A stretch of 64,000 nt of DNA from contig NC_090170.1 in assembly GCF_017916325.1 (NCBI RefSeq), forward strand, positions 1 through 64,000. The letters are read 5' to 3'. Below, piece by piece: positions 23,035 to 33,968 of the stretch. This DNA is from Leishmania martiniquensis (Eukaryota > Euglenozoa > Kinetoplastea > Trypanosomatida > Trypanosomatidae). The translations under genes were made by a program, and so were the position numbers. Numbering within the stretch: the first letter of the stretch is position 1; each line of letters begins with the position of its first letter. Under the pieces are notes generated by a model that was not told the origin of the DNA, did no database searches, and worked only from the letters and a program-made list of their open reading frames with translations.

Positions 23035-25479
23035 CTACCTCTTACCAGATTCCATGATGCACTCGGCGATGTGCTCTTTGCCGCGCTTGTACCGAACATC
23101 GTACACCGCAACATCGTCCCTCTCGGCTACGATGTACGAGGGGCGTGGGTCGCCTCGTGCCCATTCTACATCCAGTACGCTTCCCAAGCCCACCATCGAC
23201 TTGGGTACCTGCGACGCTACCCACTCCCCCATGTTCTTGGTTGCATTCTCCTCAATGGTGTTCACGTCGACCCCCTGCTGTACCAACTGCTGCGCCTCCT
23301 CTGCCACCTTGTACTCGTTCTTGAAGAAGTAGTGGACATAGTAGGGAATCGCTGGCATAGCAAAGTGAGTCAGCACTGAGATCCACGTGAGATTGAAAGG
23401 TATTGGTCGTAGAATCTGATGCGCCCGGGATCGCTTGTCGGCGATGTAGCATACACGTCGCCTTGGGCACAGCCGCCGCACGTCTTCAAGGTGGTCGCGC
23501 ACCTGTTTCCCGACAAGCTTATCCTCAAACTGCATAATTAAGCCGAGGTATTGGTAGTCGAGGGTCGAGTTGTACGGCCTTGTCAACAACTTCAGCAGAA
23601 GAGCGTTGCTGCCGTCAAATGGATTCAGAGCAGCCAGGACGAGGCGACGATCGAGGACGTAGCCCACGCCGTTGCCGAATACGATCCCACTGGTGTAAAG
23701 CCACCAGATTCGATAAAGGCATTCCTGTGTAGTATCGATGCCGCGCGTCGTTGGTATAATCCCGTCGTGCGGGATAGTCGCCGTCAAGTTGCGCGGTTTG
23801 TCCCATCCACCCCGAACGTAGCGTAGGTCGCTGAGGTACTGTGGCACCTTCAGGTACATGTCGTCGTCGCCCTTCATCAGGTACGGCACGTCAGGAAACG
23901 CAGTGTAGGCGTAGTTCAGCCATAGGGCGACTTTTTGGCTCATGCCCACTTCTGTCGGCACACCCCACGAATTAGGCATGCCCATCTTTTTTCTCGTAGT
24001 CGCCTTTCGGTCTGTCAAAAAGTCGACCCATAACGCATCGCGATGGCGCAACGCCTCCTGCCACAGGGCAGTGGAGGCGTGGCACACGTACTGGGCCGCT
24101 GATGTGAAGGTGGGCGTCACGGGCAGTGAGAGCGCAGAGGAGAGAGTCGCAAGCGGCAGAGTCCCGTTACGAACGGCTTCGGGAGTCACCACAGAGGTCG
24201 TCACACCAGCGCACGGCGACTTCCACACAGCGTCGTTGCCGTCGGGAATGCTGCGCCACCCATCCTGCAGCACCACACGGCGCTGCGCATATGTGGGTAC
24301 GCTCGCAGTGCTTCTGAGCTCCGCCGCCAGCCGCTGTGCGCTCGCTGCGGCGTACTCGCTCATCGTTGGTGCCAGCTGCGTCAAGTTCACTGCATTGCCC
24401 GTCGAGTCTTCAGAAGGGCGCTCTGCAGCAGCATACACGTAGAGCACCAGGAGCGCGCCGTTGAAGTTGTTCTCGCTGCGCGCCACCTCACGATAGGTCA
24501 GCCACGTCGCACGCTGCGCATCTCGTAGCGGGTAGCGCTTCGGCTGGTCCGTCGAGGGTATGCCCATGACAATTAAGTGGTGCGGCAGTGGTTCCGTCCT
24601 GCTCTTCCACTGCACGTCGATATTGAAGCTGCGTTGGAGCGCATACGACTGCTGTACCCACGGCCACAGCGCCAGTTCCGCTGCAGCATCCACATCGTCC
24701 GTCACACTTGCCATCGCAAACAGCATGGGCCCAATAAGACCCAGCGGTGCAGATGTCGTGGCAAAGACGGGATGCTCCGTGGCCATCTGATTTGGCTGCC
24801 TCTCCGTCACGGCCTCTGAGCCCCCAGCGGCCGCAGCACGGTATGTTACACTATCGAAGCACATCGTGCAGCTCTCGTCGATGACGCGCAGCGTCCATGA
24901 AGGCAGCTGGTCACAGTCCAGGCGAATCCTGTCGCCTACCTCAGTCAAAGCCAAGCGACGCTGCTCGAGCGTTAGCCGCTCTATCGCATCCTCGTGCCGC
25001 ACCAGCACAGAGAAGGTCTCATTACGTTGAGGCCGAATCCATTCCTTCACGGAAGGCACAAATGATGAGTTAAGTTGCAGCATATCACTGGTCCCGAAGG
25101 AGTTGATAGAATGGTAAATGGTGAGTGTGAAAGCAATAAGAACGACTAGTGCTGTCAGGTGGCAACGCCGAGTGCGCGGAGGCGCACCTAGAGAAGCGAA
25201 TCGACACAGATGCCCGCATAGCCGGAGCAGGGAAGTCCGTGCTACTCTACTCTGTAAGCCATTGGGTTTCGCGGGTGTGCCTGTTTTTTTTTCCCTTGTA
25301 CTCGGCAGCCGAGTTTGGTCCAGCTCCGCCTGGCTGCGCGCAGAAGAACGGCAGTCGACGTTGCTGGCACCGCTGCTCACCGCGGAACCTCTCTGAGAGA
25401 CCAGGCATGTATGGGAGGGTGCGGAGCCGAGGGCCTCCCCAGGTGTAACCGCGTCGTCAATGTCTCGCTCGTTGCGCAT
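23035..25479 (-). CDS. Phosphoglycan beta-1,3-galactosyltransferase, copy 2 (altered N-terminus)
   Basis: Type II Golgi glycosyltransferase of the SCG-type family that adds beta-1,3-linked galactose side chains to phosphoglycan repeats of lipophosphoglycan. From GTPAKPNGL onward it matches the intact copy 3: one membrane anchor (LTALVVLIAFTLTIYH), a lumenal domain, the metal-binding motif MKGDDDMYLK, and the same C-terminus ending MESGKR. The A run of the coding strand at 25273-25281 has nine bases against seven in copies 1 and 3. This shifts the upstream frame, so the open frame begins MRNERDIDDAV at 25479 rather than MPATSTAV (equivalent site 25370). The last residues before the stop match copy 3. 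Either this copy has a different cytoplasmic tail or the run length is an assembly error. Confidence 0.85.
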   Translation of the reverse strand: MRNERDIDDAVTPGEALGSAPSHTCLVSQRGSAVSSGASNVDCRSSARSQAELDQTRLPSTREKKTGTPAKPNGLQSRVARTSLLRLCGHLCRFASLGAPPRTRRCHLTALVVLIAFTLTIYHSINSFGTSDMLQLNSSFVPSVKEWIRPQRNETFSVLVRHEDAIERLTLEQRRLALTEVGDRIRLDCDQLPSWTLRVIDESCTMCFDSVTYRAAAAGGSEAVTERQPNQMATEHPVFATTSAPLGLIGPMLFAMASVTDDVDAAAELALWPWVQQSYALQRSFNIDVQWKSRTEPLPHHLIVMGIPSTDQPKRYPLRDAQRATWLTYREVARSENNFNGALLVLYVYAAAERPSEDSTGNAVNLTQLAPTMSEYAAASAQRLAAELRSTASVPTYAQRRVVLQDGWRSIPDGNDAVWKSPCAGVTTSVVTPEAVRNGTLPLATLSSALSLPVTPTFTSAAQYVCHASTALWQEALRHRDALWVDFLTDRKATTRKKMGMPNSWGVPTEVGMSQKVALWLNYAYTAFPDVPYLMKGDDDMYLKVPQYLSDLRYVRGGWDKPRNLTATIPHDGIIPTTRGIDTTQECLYRIWWLYTSGIVFGNGVGYVLDRRLVLAALNPFDGSNALLLKLLTRPYNSTLDYQYLGLIMQFEDKLVGKQVRDHLEDVRRLCPRRRVCYIADKRSRAHQILRPIPFNLTWISVLTHFAMPAIPYYVHYFFKNEYKVAEEAQQLVQQGVDVNTIEENATKNMGEWVASQVPKSMVGLGSVLDVEWARGDPRPSYIVAERDDVAVYDVRYKRGKEHIAECIMESGKR

Positions 25480-27351
25480 GTGGATTCGACCGCTTCAGTT
25501 TGAGGCGAAGGCTGGCGGAAGGCACCCAAGATCTGCAGGAGAGCGGCACGACACAAAGCACCGGTCACCGTGTAAAGGAGAGCAGTAGGATAAGCACACG
25601 TGAGGCCCTGGGTAGATGCAGGCGAAAGGGGAGTGGATATGGAGAGGGGCGCAAGGAGGCACAAGGCAGCGGTTGAAAAGCGTTGTGAGTTGCTAGGCGC
25701 GATCGTCAAGGGTGCGCCAGCGAGCCGATGGCCAGTGCGCTACTTGCATGGATGCGCGTCTATCGAGAAGCCCGCGGGGTGGCGTCGGGAGGAAGGAGAG
25801 CACAGTTAGATGGCGGAAGGTCTCACAAAGTTGTCAAGTCGAAGTGACAGTGAAAGATGGCGCTGCATCACGCTACATCGGTGCGCATGGGGAGGCAAGC
25901 TTGCCTCTTCAGTCGTGTAGGCAGCTGCTGTACGCACGAGGTCGCAGGGTTGCCTCTCCGAGAGAAGCGCTGGCCCGTCTCCCCTTCGCGAGGGCGCGCG
26001 CGGCAGCGCTCAGGCCGCTGGCTTCGTGGATGCGTATGGCCGTGCGATGGAAAGTCGTCATTGTCATGCATAGGGAGGTAAGCCTGCACATGCTCAAGTC
26101 GTAGGCGTGCCAGCAGTATCGCTGCCGCCTCGACTAGGCAAGAAGAAGCAGAGTCAGAGACACATCCACAGAGGCGGAAGAAATCGAGTTGAGGATGCAA
26201 TCGCAGAGGGCGACACGCTTCGGCGGGTGCGATGCTCTAGGTGGGTCACGTCGAACAAGGGCACGAAAGGCCTCCCCTTTACCAGAAACTACGTGGCATG
26301 CGGTGGTCAGCCAGTGCAATCCAGCGGGAAAAAGAGCAGCACCACAGCACCCTATGCCTTCCAACGAAGCAGAAGGCTCGGTAGGTCGGACCGAAGGACC
26401 AAGAAGCAAAGAGCCCGGAGTAGCGAGGCGAGCAACACGGCGCTGTGGAACCTCTCATCGGCGACTAGACGCAGTGGGGAGGGAGAGCAGGACATCAGGG
26501 TCTCGATCAAATGCATCGCACAATCAGCACTTACACGTGCAGGTGCCGGACTGGGCGTAGAACAAGGAAGCTTACGTACTGAAATGGAAAGGGTGAACGC
26601 GCCACACGCGCATGAGGTCGGAGAAGCGTACACGGCAGTCGCGCGTGTCCTTTGCTACCACTTTGCCACCTTCCCTCTCTGCGCATGCTCCGTTGTTTGA
26701 GCAGCTGCACCATTGTCTCCCATTAGCTCTTCTCTAGGTGAAGCGCGCCCTTCGCTTCCTGCCATATGCCTCATGAAGCGGGAGGGCGGATGCACGCCAG
26801 ACGGCAGCGCACGACCTCGCGCGCTCTCTGCATCTGGGCACCCCTGTCTGTGAGTTCGCGTGTCATGCATGAAAAAAAAGCGGGCCGGAGGAGACAAAAA
26901 TGCAAAAAAAAAAACGGAGGGTGAGGCACGAGACTGCGGCATAGCAAATGAGCGAGCAGGCGGGATGAGGAGAAGTAACGGCCACGGAGGCGGCTCAGCA
27001 TACCGCGTGGCCAGTCTCAGTACCTGCAGCGCTTACACGGCGAAGTTGCACTGAGCCTTTCTGCCCCGTCGGGTGCCGAAAGCGCGCGTCAAGCGCGGGC
27101 GAACGCTCTCTCCTCTCTCTAGATGGGCTCGGGTTCGGGCACCGCTTTTGTTTTGTTTCTTTTCTCCTATCGCCAGCCGCCAGAGGATGGGCTGAGGGGG
27201 TCAGCACATGGCCCGTGAAGCGGAAGTCGTGGAGAGGAAGCGATTGGCGAAGGGGAGAGCCCTAGGCAAGACAGAGTAGAAGAAAACAGTTTGGACAGAA
27301 GAAAAAAATGTGTATCTATGAATGGACGGCAAGCCGTACACGCGCGACTGA
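25480..27351. other. Intergenic region, unit 2
   Basis: Near-identical to 19171-21047 of unit 1. No gene is recognised. It holds the same degenerate direct repeat and the same A-run region with different run lengths (26872-26879 and 26906-26915). Confidence 0.6.
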
Positions 27352-27654
27352 TCACGCGTAGCCGTACAGGATGTGGCCGTGCTTGCGCAGCGCGTTCACG
27401 ACGTCCGACGCCGTCACAGTCTTCTTGCGCGCGTACTCGGTGTAGGCCGTGCTGCAGCGCACAATGTCCTCCACGTAGGCCTTCAGCACGCGGCGCACCT
27501 CATCGTAGATCTCGCTCGAGATGCGCTTCACGCCGCCGCGGCGCGCGAGGCGTCGGATGGAGCCGCGCGTGATGCCGCGGATGTTGTCGCGCAGCACCTT
27601 CTTCTGTCGCTTCTGGTGGCCCTTGGCATCAGTGGAGCGCTTACCCTTGGCCAT
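27352..27654 (-). CDS. H4: Histone H4, copy 2
   Basis: Same 100-residue protein as copy 1, with the same 5' flank. The start is the ATG at 27654, by family length and by identity with copy 1; the frame is open further upstream but that part is not histone. It lies upstream of galactosyltransferase copy 2 on the minus strand, about 1.9 kb away, so both should be on the same primary transcript. Confidence 0.97.
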   Translation of the reverse strand: MAKGKRSTDAKGHQKRQKKVLRDNIRGITRGSIRRLARRGGVKRISSEIYDEVRRVLKAYVEDIVRCSTAYTEYARKKTVTASDVVNALRKHGHILYGYA

Positions 27655-27722
27655 GGTTGGATATGTGGGGAATGTGTGTGTGTGTAAGAGGAAATCGATG
27701 TGATGGTGGGCTGCGTAGCGAT

Positions 27723-27724
27723 CT
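27723..27724 (-). promoter_or_regulatory. Candidate spliced-leader acceptor for H4 copy 2
   Basis: Same AG and upstream pyrimidine tract as in unit 1, 69 bases before the ATG. Confidence 0.5.
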
Positions 27725-28941
27725 GGGAGTAGGGGCATGAGAACAAAGGAAGAAGCGGAAAGGAAATCCACTGCCACTAAGACGTTGTTGCATCGAGGAG
27801 GGATAAAATTGGCATGCGCGTCTACAAACACTTGTGTTCGGGCGCGTATTGTCGGCAGAGGCACCATTTATTTCGAGCCGAACCCAGGAAGCAATCTGTG
27901 AGAATGTACTAAGCTCTCTTTTTGACAAGGGAGGTAACGAGGTGCTCTTGTAAGAAACGTACGCATGCAAGCACCTCTTAAGCATGTCATCCTTTTTGCT
28001 TTAGAAGGTCCGATGCCGAGCGACTGCTCTCACGGTACGCGATCTCATTCTGAGAGCGTGTAGGAGTGATATGGTGCTACGTGGTTTCATCGCTGCGATA
28101 ATATGAGAAGCGCGTCGCCATTCTCCCTCTCGGCGGACTCTTTTTATGTAGTCACGGAAGATGTGTAGGTAGTAGTTTAGAGCATTGGCAACTTAATTCC
28201 TCAAGCTAGGGGATGGGTCAAGACACGAAGCGGATAAGGCGAGGCTGCTTGGATGCAGTAAGAGCGGAAGCCCAACAAAGTGTGTTGATGGCAGGCAGGA
28301 TTTTCCATGCGAAGGGCGAGATGTCAGCTGCTGAGCATGCTTTGTTGCTCATTTGCAAAGCGAAGAAGGGCATGAACCGCACAACAGCCCGTCAGGTTGC
28401 GGGGCGCTCTGGTAGGTCACCGACAGCCTCCGAGTCGGTGCTCATGAAAATGACAAGGAGGACCGATATTGCGAAAACGGTGCAAAGCAGTCATGACTGT
28501 CACTTTCCTTCTTCCGTATCGTGGCAATAAACGCAGCTCACGTCTACCATGGTAAAGCATCAGAAGACGGCGCGGGCGCTTTATTGGTCGCTTGTGCTGC
28601 GATTCAGCGAGCGCACGTGACAAGATACAAACTGTGATGCTTTCCTTAGCGTGGCGGGGCGGCACACAGTTGGCGGCCACCTTCATGGTGAAATAAGCAA
28701 ACGAGAGGACGCCTATGAGGGGAGGATAATGTTCCTTGCTCAACGTCTCGAGTGCCGAGGAGGACCCATAGCTGTGTTGCTCCGTTCATTGCACGCTACG
28801 GCAATGCGGCTGCTTTACTCAGAGGTAATGCACAAAATGCAAAAAGCCGAAACATCGTGATATGAAAAAGAATGCGAAAAAAGAGCATGATGCAAGGGAC
28901 AGATTTGTGAAAGGGGGTAGGGTGGGGGGTCAGGAGGCGTG

Positions 28942-28952
28942 TAGGGTTAGGG
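28942..28952 (+). repeat. Interstitial telomeric motif, unit 2/3 junction
   Basis: Third copy of TAGGGTTAGGG, where the H4 5' flank of unit 2 meets the galactosyltransferase 3' flank of unit 3. Confidence 0.6.
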
Positions 28953-29341
28953 AGCAGACGCAGAGAGGGGACACTACACAAGCCCCCTTACTGCATCACA
29001 AAGGAGAGAGGGGCGGGGGTAACACTCATGGAATGGGACGGATCACACTGTTTGTGGAGTGCATGCCAATGAGTGGCACGGCCTCCACCGAAAGGCGCCC
29101 GCCACCTCGAAGACCAAAGAAGAAAGACAATTAAAGAGTTTTCGAGGACGCGTTTCACAATACCACCGAACGGAAACGATGAAAAGAGCATTAGAAGAAC
29201 AGACATGAAGAGGCGGCGACCTCAACACACTCATCTTCACCGCCTCTTGAAATCGCCGTGGCAGCGACGCAGGGCCTTAGAGCTCAAAAAGAGGACGCAC
29301 CGCACGCGCATAAAGCCGCGGCTTCAGCAATCAAGAAAAGG

Positions 29342-31675
29342 CTACCTCTTACCAGATTCCATGATGCACTCGGCGATGTGCTCTTTGCCGCGCTTGTACC
29401 GAACATCGTACACCGCAACATCGTCCCTCTCGGCTACGATGTACGAGGGGCGTGGGTCGCCTCGTGCCCATTCTACATCCAGTACGCTTCCCAAGCCCAC
29501 CATCGACTTGGGTACCTGCGACGCTACCCACTCCCCCATGTTCTTGGTTGCATTCTCCTCAATGGTGTTCACGTCGACCCCCTGCTGTACCAACTGCTGC
29601 GCCTCCTCTGCCACCTTGTACTCGTTCTTGAAGAAGTAGTGGACATAGTAGGGAATCGCTGGCATAGCAAAGTGAGTCAGCACTGAGATCCACGTGAGAT
29701 TGAAAGGTATTGGTCGTAGAATCTGATGCGCCCGGGATCGCTTGTCGGCGATGTAGCATACACGTCGCCTTGGGCACAGCCGCCGCACGTCTTCAAGGTG
29801 GTCGCGCACCTGTTTCCCGACAAGCTTATCCTCAAACTGCATAATTAAGCCGAGGTATTGGTAGTCGAGGGTCGAGTTGTACGGCCTTGTCAACAACTTC
29901 AGCAGAAGAGCGTTGCTGCCGTCAAATGGATTCAGAGCAGCCAGGACGAGGCGACGATCGAGGACGTAGCCCACGCCGTTGCCGAATACGATCCCACTGG
30001 TGTAAAGCCACCAGATTCGATAGAGGCATTCCTGTGTAGTATCGATGCCGAGCGTCGTTGGAATGAACCTGTCGTGCGGGACGGTCGCCGTCAATCTGCG
30101 CGGTTTCTCCCATCCACCTCGAACATAGCGTAGGTCACTGAGGTACTGTGGCACCTTCAGGTACATGTCGTCGTCGCCCTTCATCAGGTACGGCACGTCA
30201 GGAAACGCAGTGTAGGCGTAGTTCAGCCATAGGACGACTTTTTGGCTCATGCCCACTTCTGTCGGCACACCCCACGAATTAGGCATGCCCATCTTTTTGT
30301 TCGTAGTCGGCTTTCGGTCTGTCAAAAAGTCGACCCATAACGCATCGCGATGGCGCAACGCCTCCTGCCACAGGGCAGTGGAGGCGTGGCACACGTACTG
30401 GGCCGCTGATGTGAAGGTGGGCGTCACGGGCAGTGAGAGCGCAGAGGAGAGAGTCGCAAGCGGCAGAGTCCCGTTACGAACGGCTTCGGGAGTCACCACA
30501 GAGGTCGTCACACCAGCGCACGGCGACTTCCACACAGCGTCGTTGCCGTCGGGAATGCTGCGCCACCCATCCTGCAGCACCACACGGCGCTGCGCATATG
30601 TGGGTACGCTCGCAGTGCTTCTGAGCTCCGCCGCCAGCCGCTGTGCGCTCGCTGCGGCGTACTCGCTCATCGTTGGTGCCAGCTGCGTCAAGTTCACTGC
30701 ATTGCCCGTCGAGTCTTCAGAAGGGCGCTCTGCAGCAGCATACACGTAGAGCACCAGGAGCGCGCCGTTGAAGTTGTTCTCGCTGCGCGCCACCTCACGA
30801 TAGGTCAGCCACGTCGCACGCTGCGCATCTCGTAGCGGGTAGCGCTTCGGCTGGTCCGTCGAGGGTATGCCCATGACAATTAAGTGGTGCGGCAGTGGTT
30901 CCGTCCTGCTCTTCCACTGCACGTCGATATTGAAGCTGCGTTGGAGCGCATACGACTGCTGTACCCACGGCCACAGCGCCAGTTCCGCTGCAGCATCCAC
31001 ATCGTCCGTCACACTTGCCATCGCAAACAGCATGGGCCCAATAAGACCCAGCGGTGCAGATGTCGTGGCAAAGACGGGATGCTCCGTGGCCATCTGATTT
31101 GGCTGCCTCTCCGTCACGGCCTCTGAGCCCCCAGCGGCCGCAGCACGGTATGTTACACTATCGAAGCACATCGTGCAGCTCTCGTCGATGACGCGCAGCG
31201 TCCATGAAGGCAGCTGGTCACAGTCCAGGCGAATCCTGTCGCCTACCTCAGTCAAAGCCAAGCGACGCTGCTCGAGCGTTAGCCGCTCTATCGCATCCTC
31301 GTGCCGCACCAGCACAGAGAAGGTCTCATTACGTTGAGGCCGAATCCATTCCTTCACGGAAGGCACAAATGATGAGTTAAGTTGCAGCATATCACTGGTC
31401 CCGAAGGAGTTGATAGAATGGTAAATGGTGAGTGTGAAAGCAATAAGAACGACTAGTGCTGTCAGGTGGCAACGCCGAGTGCGCGGAGGCGCACCTAGAG
31501 AAGCGAATCGACACAGATGCCCGCATAGCCGGAGCAGGGAAGTCCGTGCTACTCTACTCTGTAAGCCATTGGGTTTCGCGGGTGTGCCTGTTTTTTTCCC
31601 TTGTACTCGGCAGCCGAGTTTGGTCCAGCTCCGCCTGGCTGCGCGCAGAAGAACGGCAGTCGACGTTGCTGGCAC
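29342..31675 (-). CDS. Phosphoglycan beta-1,3-galactosyltransferase, copy 3 (intact)
   Basis: 777-residue type II membrane protein, the only copy with a clean frame from MPATSTAV to MESGKR. A basic cytoplasmic tail of about 70 residues is followed by one membrane segment (about 71-87) and a large lumenal domain with several N-glycosylation sequons. The sequence YLMKGDDDMYLKVPQYL, with DDD at 501-503, is the acidic metal/UDP-sugar site of GT31-type beta-3-galactosyltransferases. In L. major the SCG family adds side-chain galactose to lipophosphoglycan and so governs binding to the sand fly midgut. Bases 30023-30310 differ from copies 1 and 2 by some twenty substitutions, while the rest of the gene is virtually identical. 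Changes include WDKPRN to WEKPRR, HDGIIPTTRG to HDRFIPTTLG, and KATTRK to KPTTNK. The acceptor specificity of this copy is unknown. Confidence 0.93.
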   Translation of the reverse strand: MPATSTAVLLRAARRSWTKLGCRVQGKKTGTPAKPNGLQSRVARTSLLRLCGHLCRFASLGAPPRTRRCHLTALVVLIAFTLTIYHSINSFGTSDMLQLNSSFVPSVKEWIRPQRNETFSVLVRHEDAIERLTLEQRRLALTEVGDRIRLDCDQLPSWTLRVIDESCTMCFDSVTYRAAAAGGSEAVTERQPNQMATEHPVFATTSAPLGLIGPMLFAMASVTDDVDAAAELALWPWVQQSYALQRSFNIDVQWKSRTEPLPHHLIVMGIPSTDQPKRYPLRDAQRATWLTYREVARSENNFNGALLVLYVYAAAERPSEDSTGNAVNLTQLAPTMSEYAAASAQRLAAELRSTASVPTYAQRRVVLQDGWRSIPDGNDAVWKSPCAGVTTSVVTPEAVRNGTLPLATLSSALSLPVTPTFTSAAQYVCHASTALWQEALRHRDALWVDFLTDRKPTTNKKMGMPNSWGVPTEVGMSQKVVLWLNYAYTAFPDVPYLMKGDDDMYLKVPQYLSDLRYVRGGWEKPRRLTATVPHDRFIPTTLGIDTTQECLYRIWWLYTSGIVFGNGVGYVLDRRLVLAALNPFDGSNALLLKLLTRPYNSTLDYQYLGLIMQFEDKLVGKQVRDHLEDVRRLCPRRRVCYIADKRSRAHQILRPIPFNLTWISVLTHFAMPAIPYYVHYFFKNEYKVAEEAQQLVQQGVDVNTIEENATKNMGEWVASQVPKSMVGLGSVLDVEWARGDPRPSYIVAERDDVAVYDVRYKRGKEHIAECIMESGKR

Positions 31676-33662
31676 CGCTGCTCACCGCGGAACCTCTCTG
31701 AGAGACCAGGCATGTATGGGAGGGTGCGGAGCCGAGGGCCTCCCCAGGTGTAACCGCGTCGTCAATGTCTCGCTCGTTGCGCATGTGGATTCGACCGCTT
31801 CAGTTTGAGGCGAAGGCTGGCGGAAGGCACCCAAGATCTGCAGGAGAGCGGCACGACACAAAGCACCGGTCACCGTGTAAAGGAGAGCAGTAGGATAAGC
31901 ACACGTGAGGCCCTGGGTAGATGCAGGCGAAAGGGGAGTGGATATGGAGAGGGGCGCAAGGAGGCACAAGGCAGCGGTTGAAAAGCGTTGTGAGTTGCTA
32001 GGCGCGATCGTCAAGGGTGCGCCAGCGAGCCGATGGCCAGTGCGCTACTTGCATGGATGCGCGTCTATCGAGAAGCCCGCGGGGTGGCGTCGGGAGGAAG
32101 GGGAGCACAGTTAGATGGCGGAAGGTCTCACAAAGTTGTCAAGTCGAAGTGACAGTGAAAGATGGCGCTGCATCACGCTACATCGGTGCGCATGGGGAGG
32201 CAGCTTGCCTCTTCAGTCGTGTAGGCAGCTGCTGTACGCACGAGGTCGCAGGGTTGCCTCTCCGAGAGAAGCGCTGGCCCGTCTCCCCTTCGCGAGGGCG
32301 CGCGCGGCAGCGCTCAGGCCGCTGGCTTCGTGGATGCGTATGGCCGTGCGATGGAAAGTCGTCATTGTCATGCATAGGGAGGTAAGCCTGCACATGCTCA
32401 AGTCGTAGGCGTGCCAGCAGTATCGCTGCCGCCTCGACTAGGCAAGAAGAAGCAGAGTCAGAGACACATCCACAGAGGCGGAAGAAATCGAGTTGAGGAT
32501 GCAATCGCAGAGGGCGACACGCTTCGGCGGGTGCGATGCTCTAGGTGGGTCACGTCGAACAAGGGCACGAAAGGCCTCCCCTTTACCAGAAACTACGTGG
32601 CATGCGGTGGTCAGCCAGTGCAATCCAGCGGGAAAAAGAGCAGCACCACAGCACCCTATGCCTTCCAACGAAGCAGAAGGCTCGGTAGGTCGGACCGAAG
32701 GACCAAGAAGCAAAGAGCCCGGAGTAGCGAGGCGAGCAACACGGCGCTGTGGAACCTCTCATCGGCGACTAGACGCAGTGGGGAGGGAGAGCAGGACATC
32801 AGGGTCTCGATCAAATGCATCGCACAATCAGCACTTACACGTGCAGGTGCCGGACTGGGCGTAGAACAAGGAAGCTTACGTACTGAAATGGAAAGGGTGA
32901 ACGCGCCACACGCGCATGAGGTCGGAGAAGCGTACACGGCAGTCGCGCGTGTCCTTTGCTACCACTTTGCCACCTTCCCTCTCTGCGCATGCTCCGTTGT
33001 TTGAGCAGCTGCACCATTGTCTCCCATTAGCTCTTCTCTAGGTGAAGCGCGCCCTTCGCTTCCTGCCATATGCCTCATGAAGCGGGAGGGCGGATGCACG
33101 CCAGACGGCAGCGCACGACCTCGCGCGCTCTCTGCATCTGGGCACCCCCGTCTGTGAGTTCGCGTGTCATGCATGAAAAAAAAAAGCGGGCCGGAGGAGA
33201 CAAAAAATGCAAAAAAAAAAAAACGGAGGGTGAGGCACGAGACTGCGGCATAGCAAATGAGCGAGCAGGCGGGATGAGGAGAAGTAACGGCCACGGAGGC
33301 GGCTCAGCATACCGCGTGGCCAGTCTCAGTACCCGCAGCGCTTACACGGCGAAGTTGCACTGAGCCTTTCTGCCCCGTCGGGTGCCGAAAGCGCGCGTCA
33401 AGCGCGGGCGAACGCTCTCTCCCTCTCTCTAGATGGGCTCGGGTTCGGGCACCGCTTTTGCTTTGTTTCTTTTCTCCTATCGCCAGCCGCCAGAGGATGG
33501 GCTGAGGGGGTCAGCACATGGCCCGTGAAGCGGAAGTCGTGGAGAGGAAGCGATTGGCGAAGGGGGAGAGCCCTAGGCAAGACAGAGTAGAAGAAAACAG
33601 TTTGGACAGAAGAAAAAAATGTGTATCTATGAATGGACGGCAAGCCGTACACGCGCGACTGA
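31676..33662. other. Intergenic region, unit 3
   Basis: Copy of the 2 kb stretch in units 1 and 2, with small indels (for example one base lost near 32203). Long A runs lie at 33176-33185 and 33210-33222. No gene is recognised. Confidence 0.6.
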
Positions 33663-33965
33663 TCACGCGTAGCCGTACAGGATGTGGCCGTGCTTGCGCA
33701 GCGCGTTCACGACGTCCGACGCCGTCACAGTTTTCTTGCGCGCGTACTCGGTGTAGGCCGTGCTGCAGCGCACAATGTCCTCCACGTAGGCCTTCAGCAC
33801 GCGGCGCACCTCATCGTAGATCTCGCTCGAGATGCGCTTCACGCCGCCGCGGCGCGCGAGGCGTCGGATGGAGCCGCGCGTGATGCCGCGGATGTTGTCG
33901 CGCAGCACCTTCTTCTGCCGCTTCTGGTGGCCCTTGGCATCAGTGGAGCGCTTACCCTTGGCCAT
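33663..33965 (-). CDS. H4: Histone H4, copy 3 (array edge copy)
   Basis: Same 100-residue protein as copies 1 and 2, with two silent base differences (near 33732 and 33918). Upstream of its ATG the sequence is unrelated to the other copies: a different 5' UTR with its own strong pyrimidine tract and AG at 34023-34024. This is therefore the copy that joins the tandem array to the unique chromosome, and may be the ancestral locus. Its separate 5' UTR could give it different regulation. Confidence 0.97.
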   Translation of the reverse strand: MAKGKRSTDAKGHQKRQKKVLRDNIRGITRGSIRRLARRGGVKRISSEIYDEVRRVLKAYVEDIVRCSTAYTEYARKKTVTASDVVNALRKHGHILYGYA

Positions 33966-33968
33966 GGT

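Larger units (their letters stand above)
22616..28919. repeat. Tandem unit 2: galactosyltransferase plus histone H4
   Basis: Second full unit, near-identical to unit 1. Differences seen by eye are mostly single-base indels in homopolymers, such as the T run at 25273-25281 and the A runs at 26872-26879 and 26906-26915. Both edges lie in the G-rich string before an interstitial TAGGGTTAGGG, at 22637 here and at 28942 for the next unit. Confidence 0.9.
27655..29341. other. H4 5' flank and junction to unit 3
   Basis: Repeat of 21351-23034. No gene is recognised; it contains the interstitial telomeric motif at 28942. Confidence 0.55.
28920..33968. repeat. Tandem unit 3 (partial), ends at the H4 start codon
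   Basis: Third unit, about 5.05 kb. It matches units 1 and 2 from the G-rich junction through the galactosyltransferase and the H4 coding region, then identity stops three bases past the H4 start codon. The 1.26 kb H4 5' flank of units 1 and 2 is absent and replaced by unrelated sequence. Unit 3 also carries a 288-base patch of clustered substitutions inside the galactosyltransferase (30023-30310) and two silent differences in H4. Confidence 0.88.
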
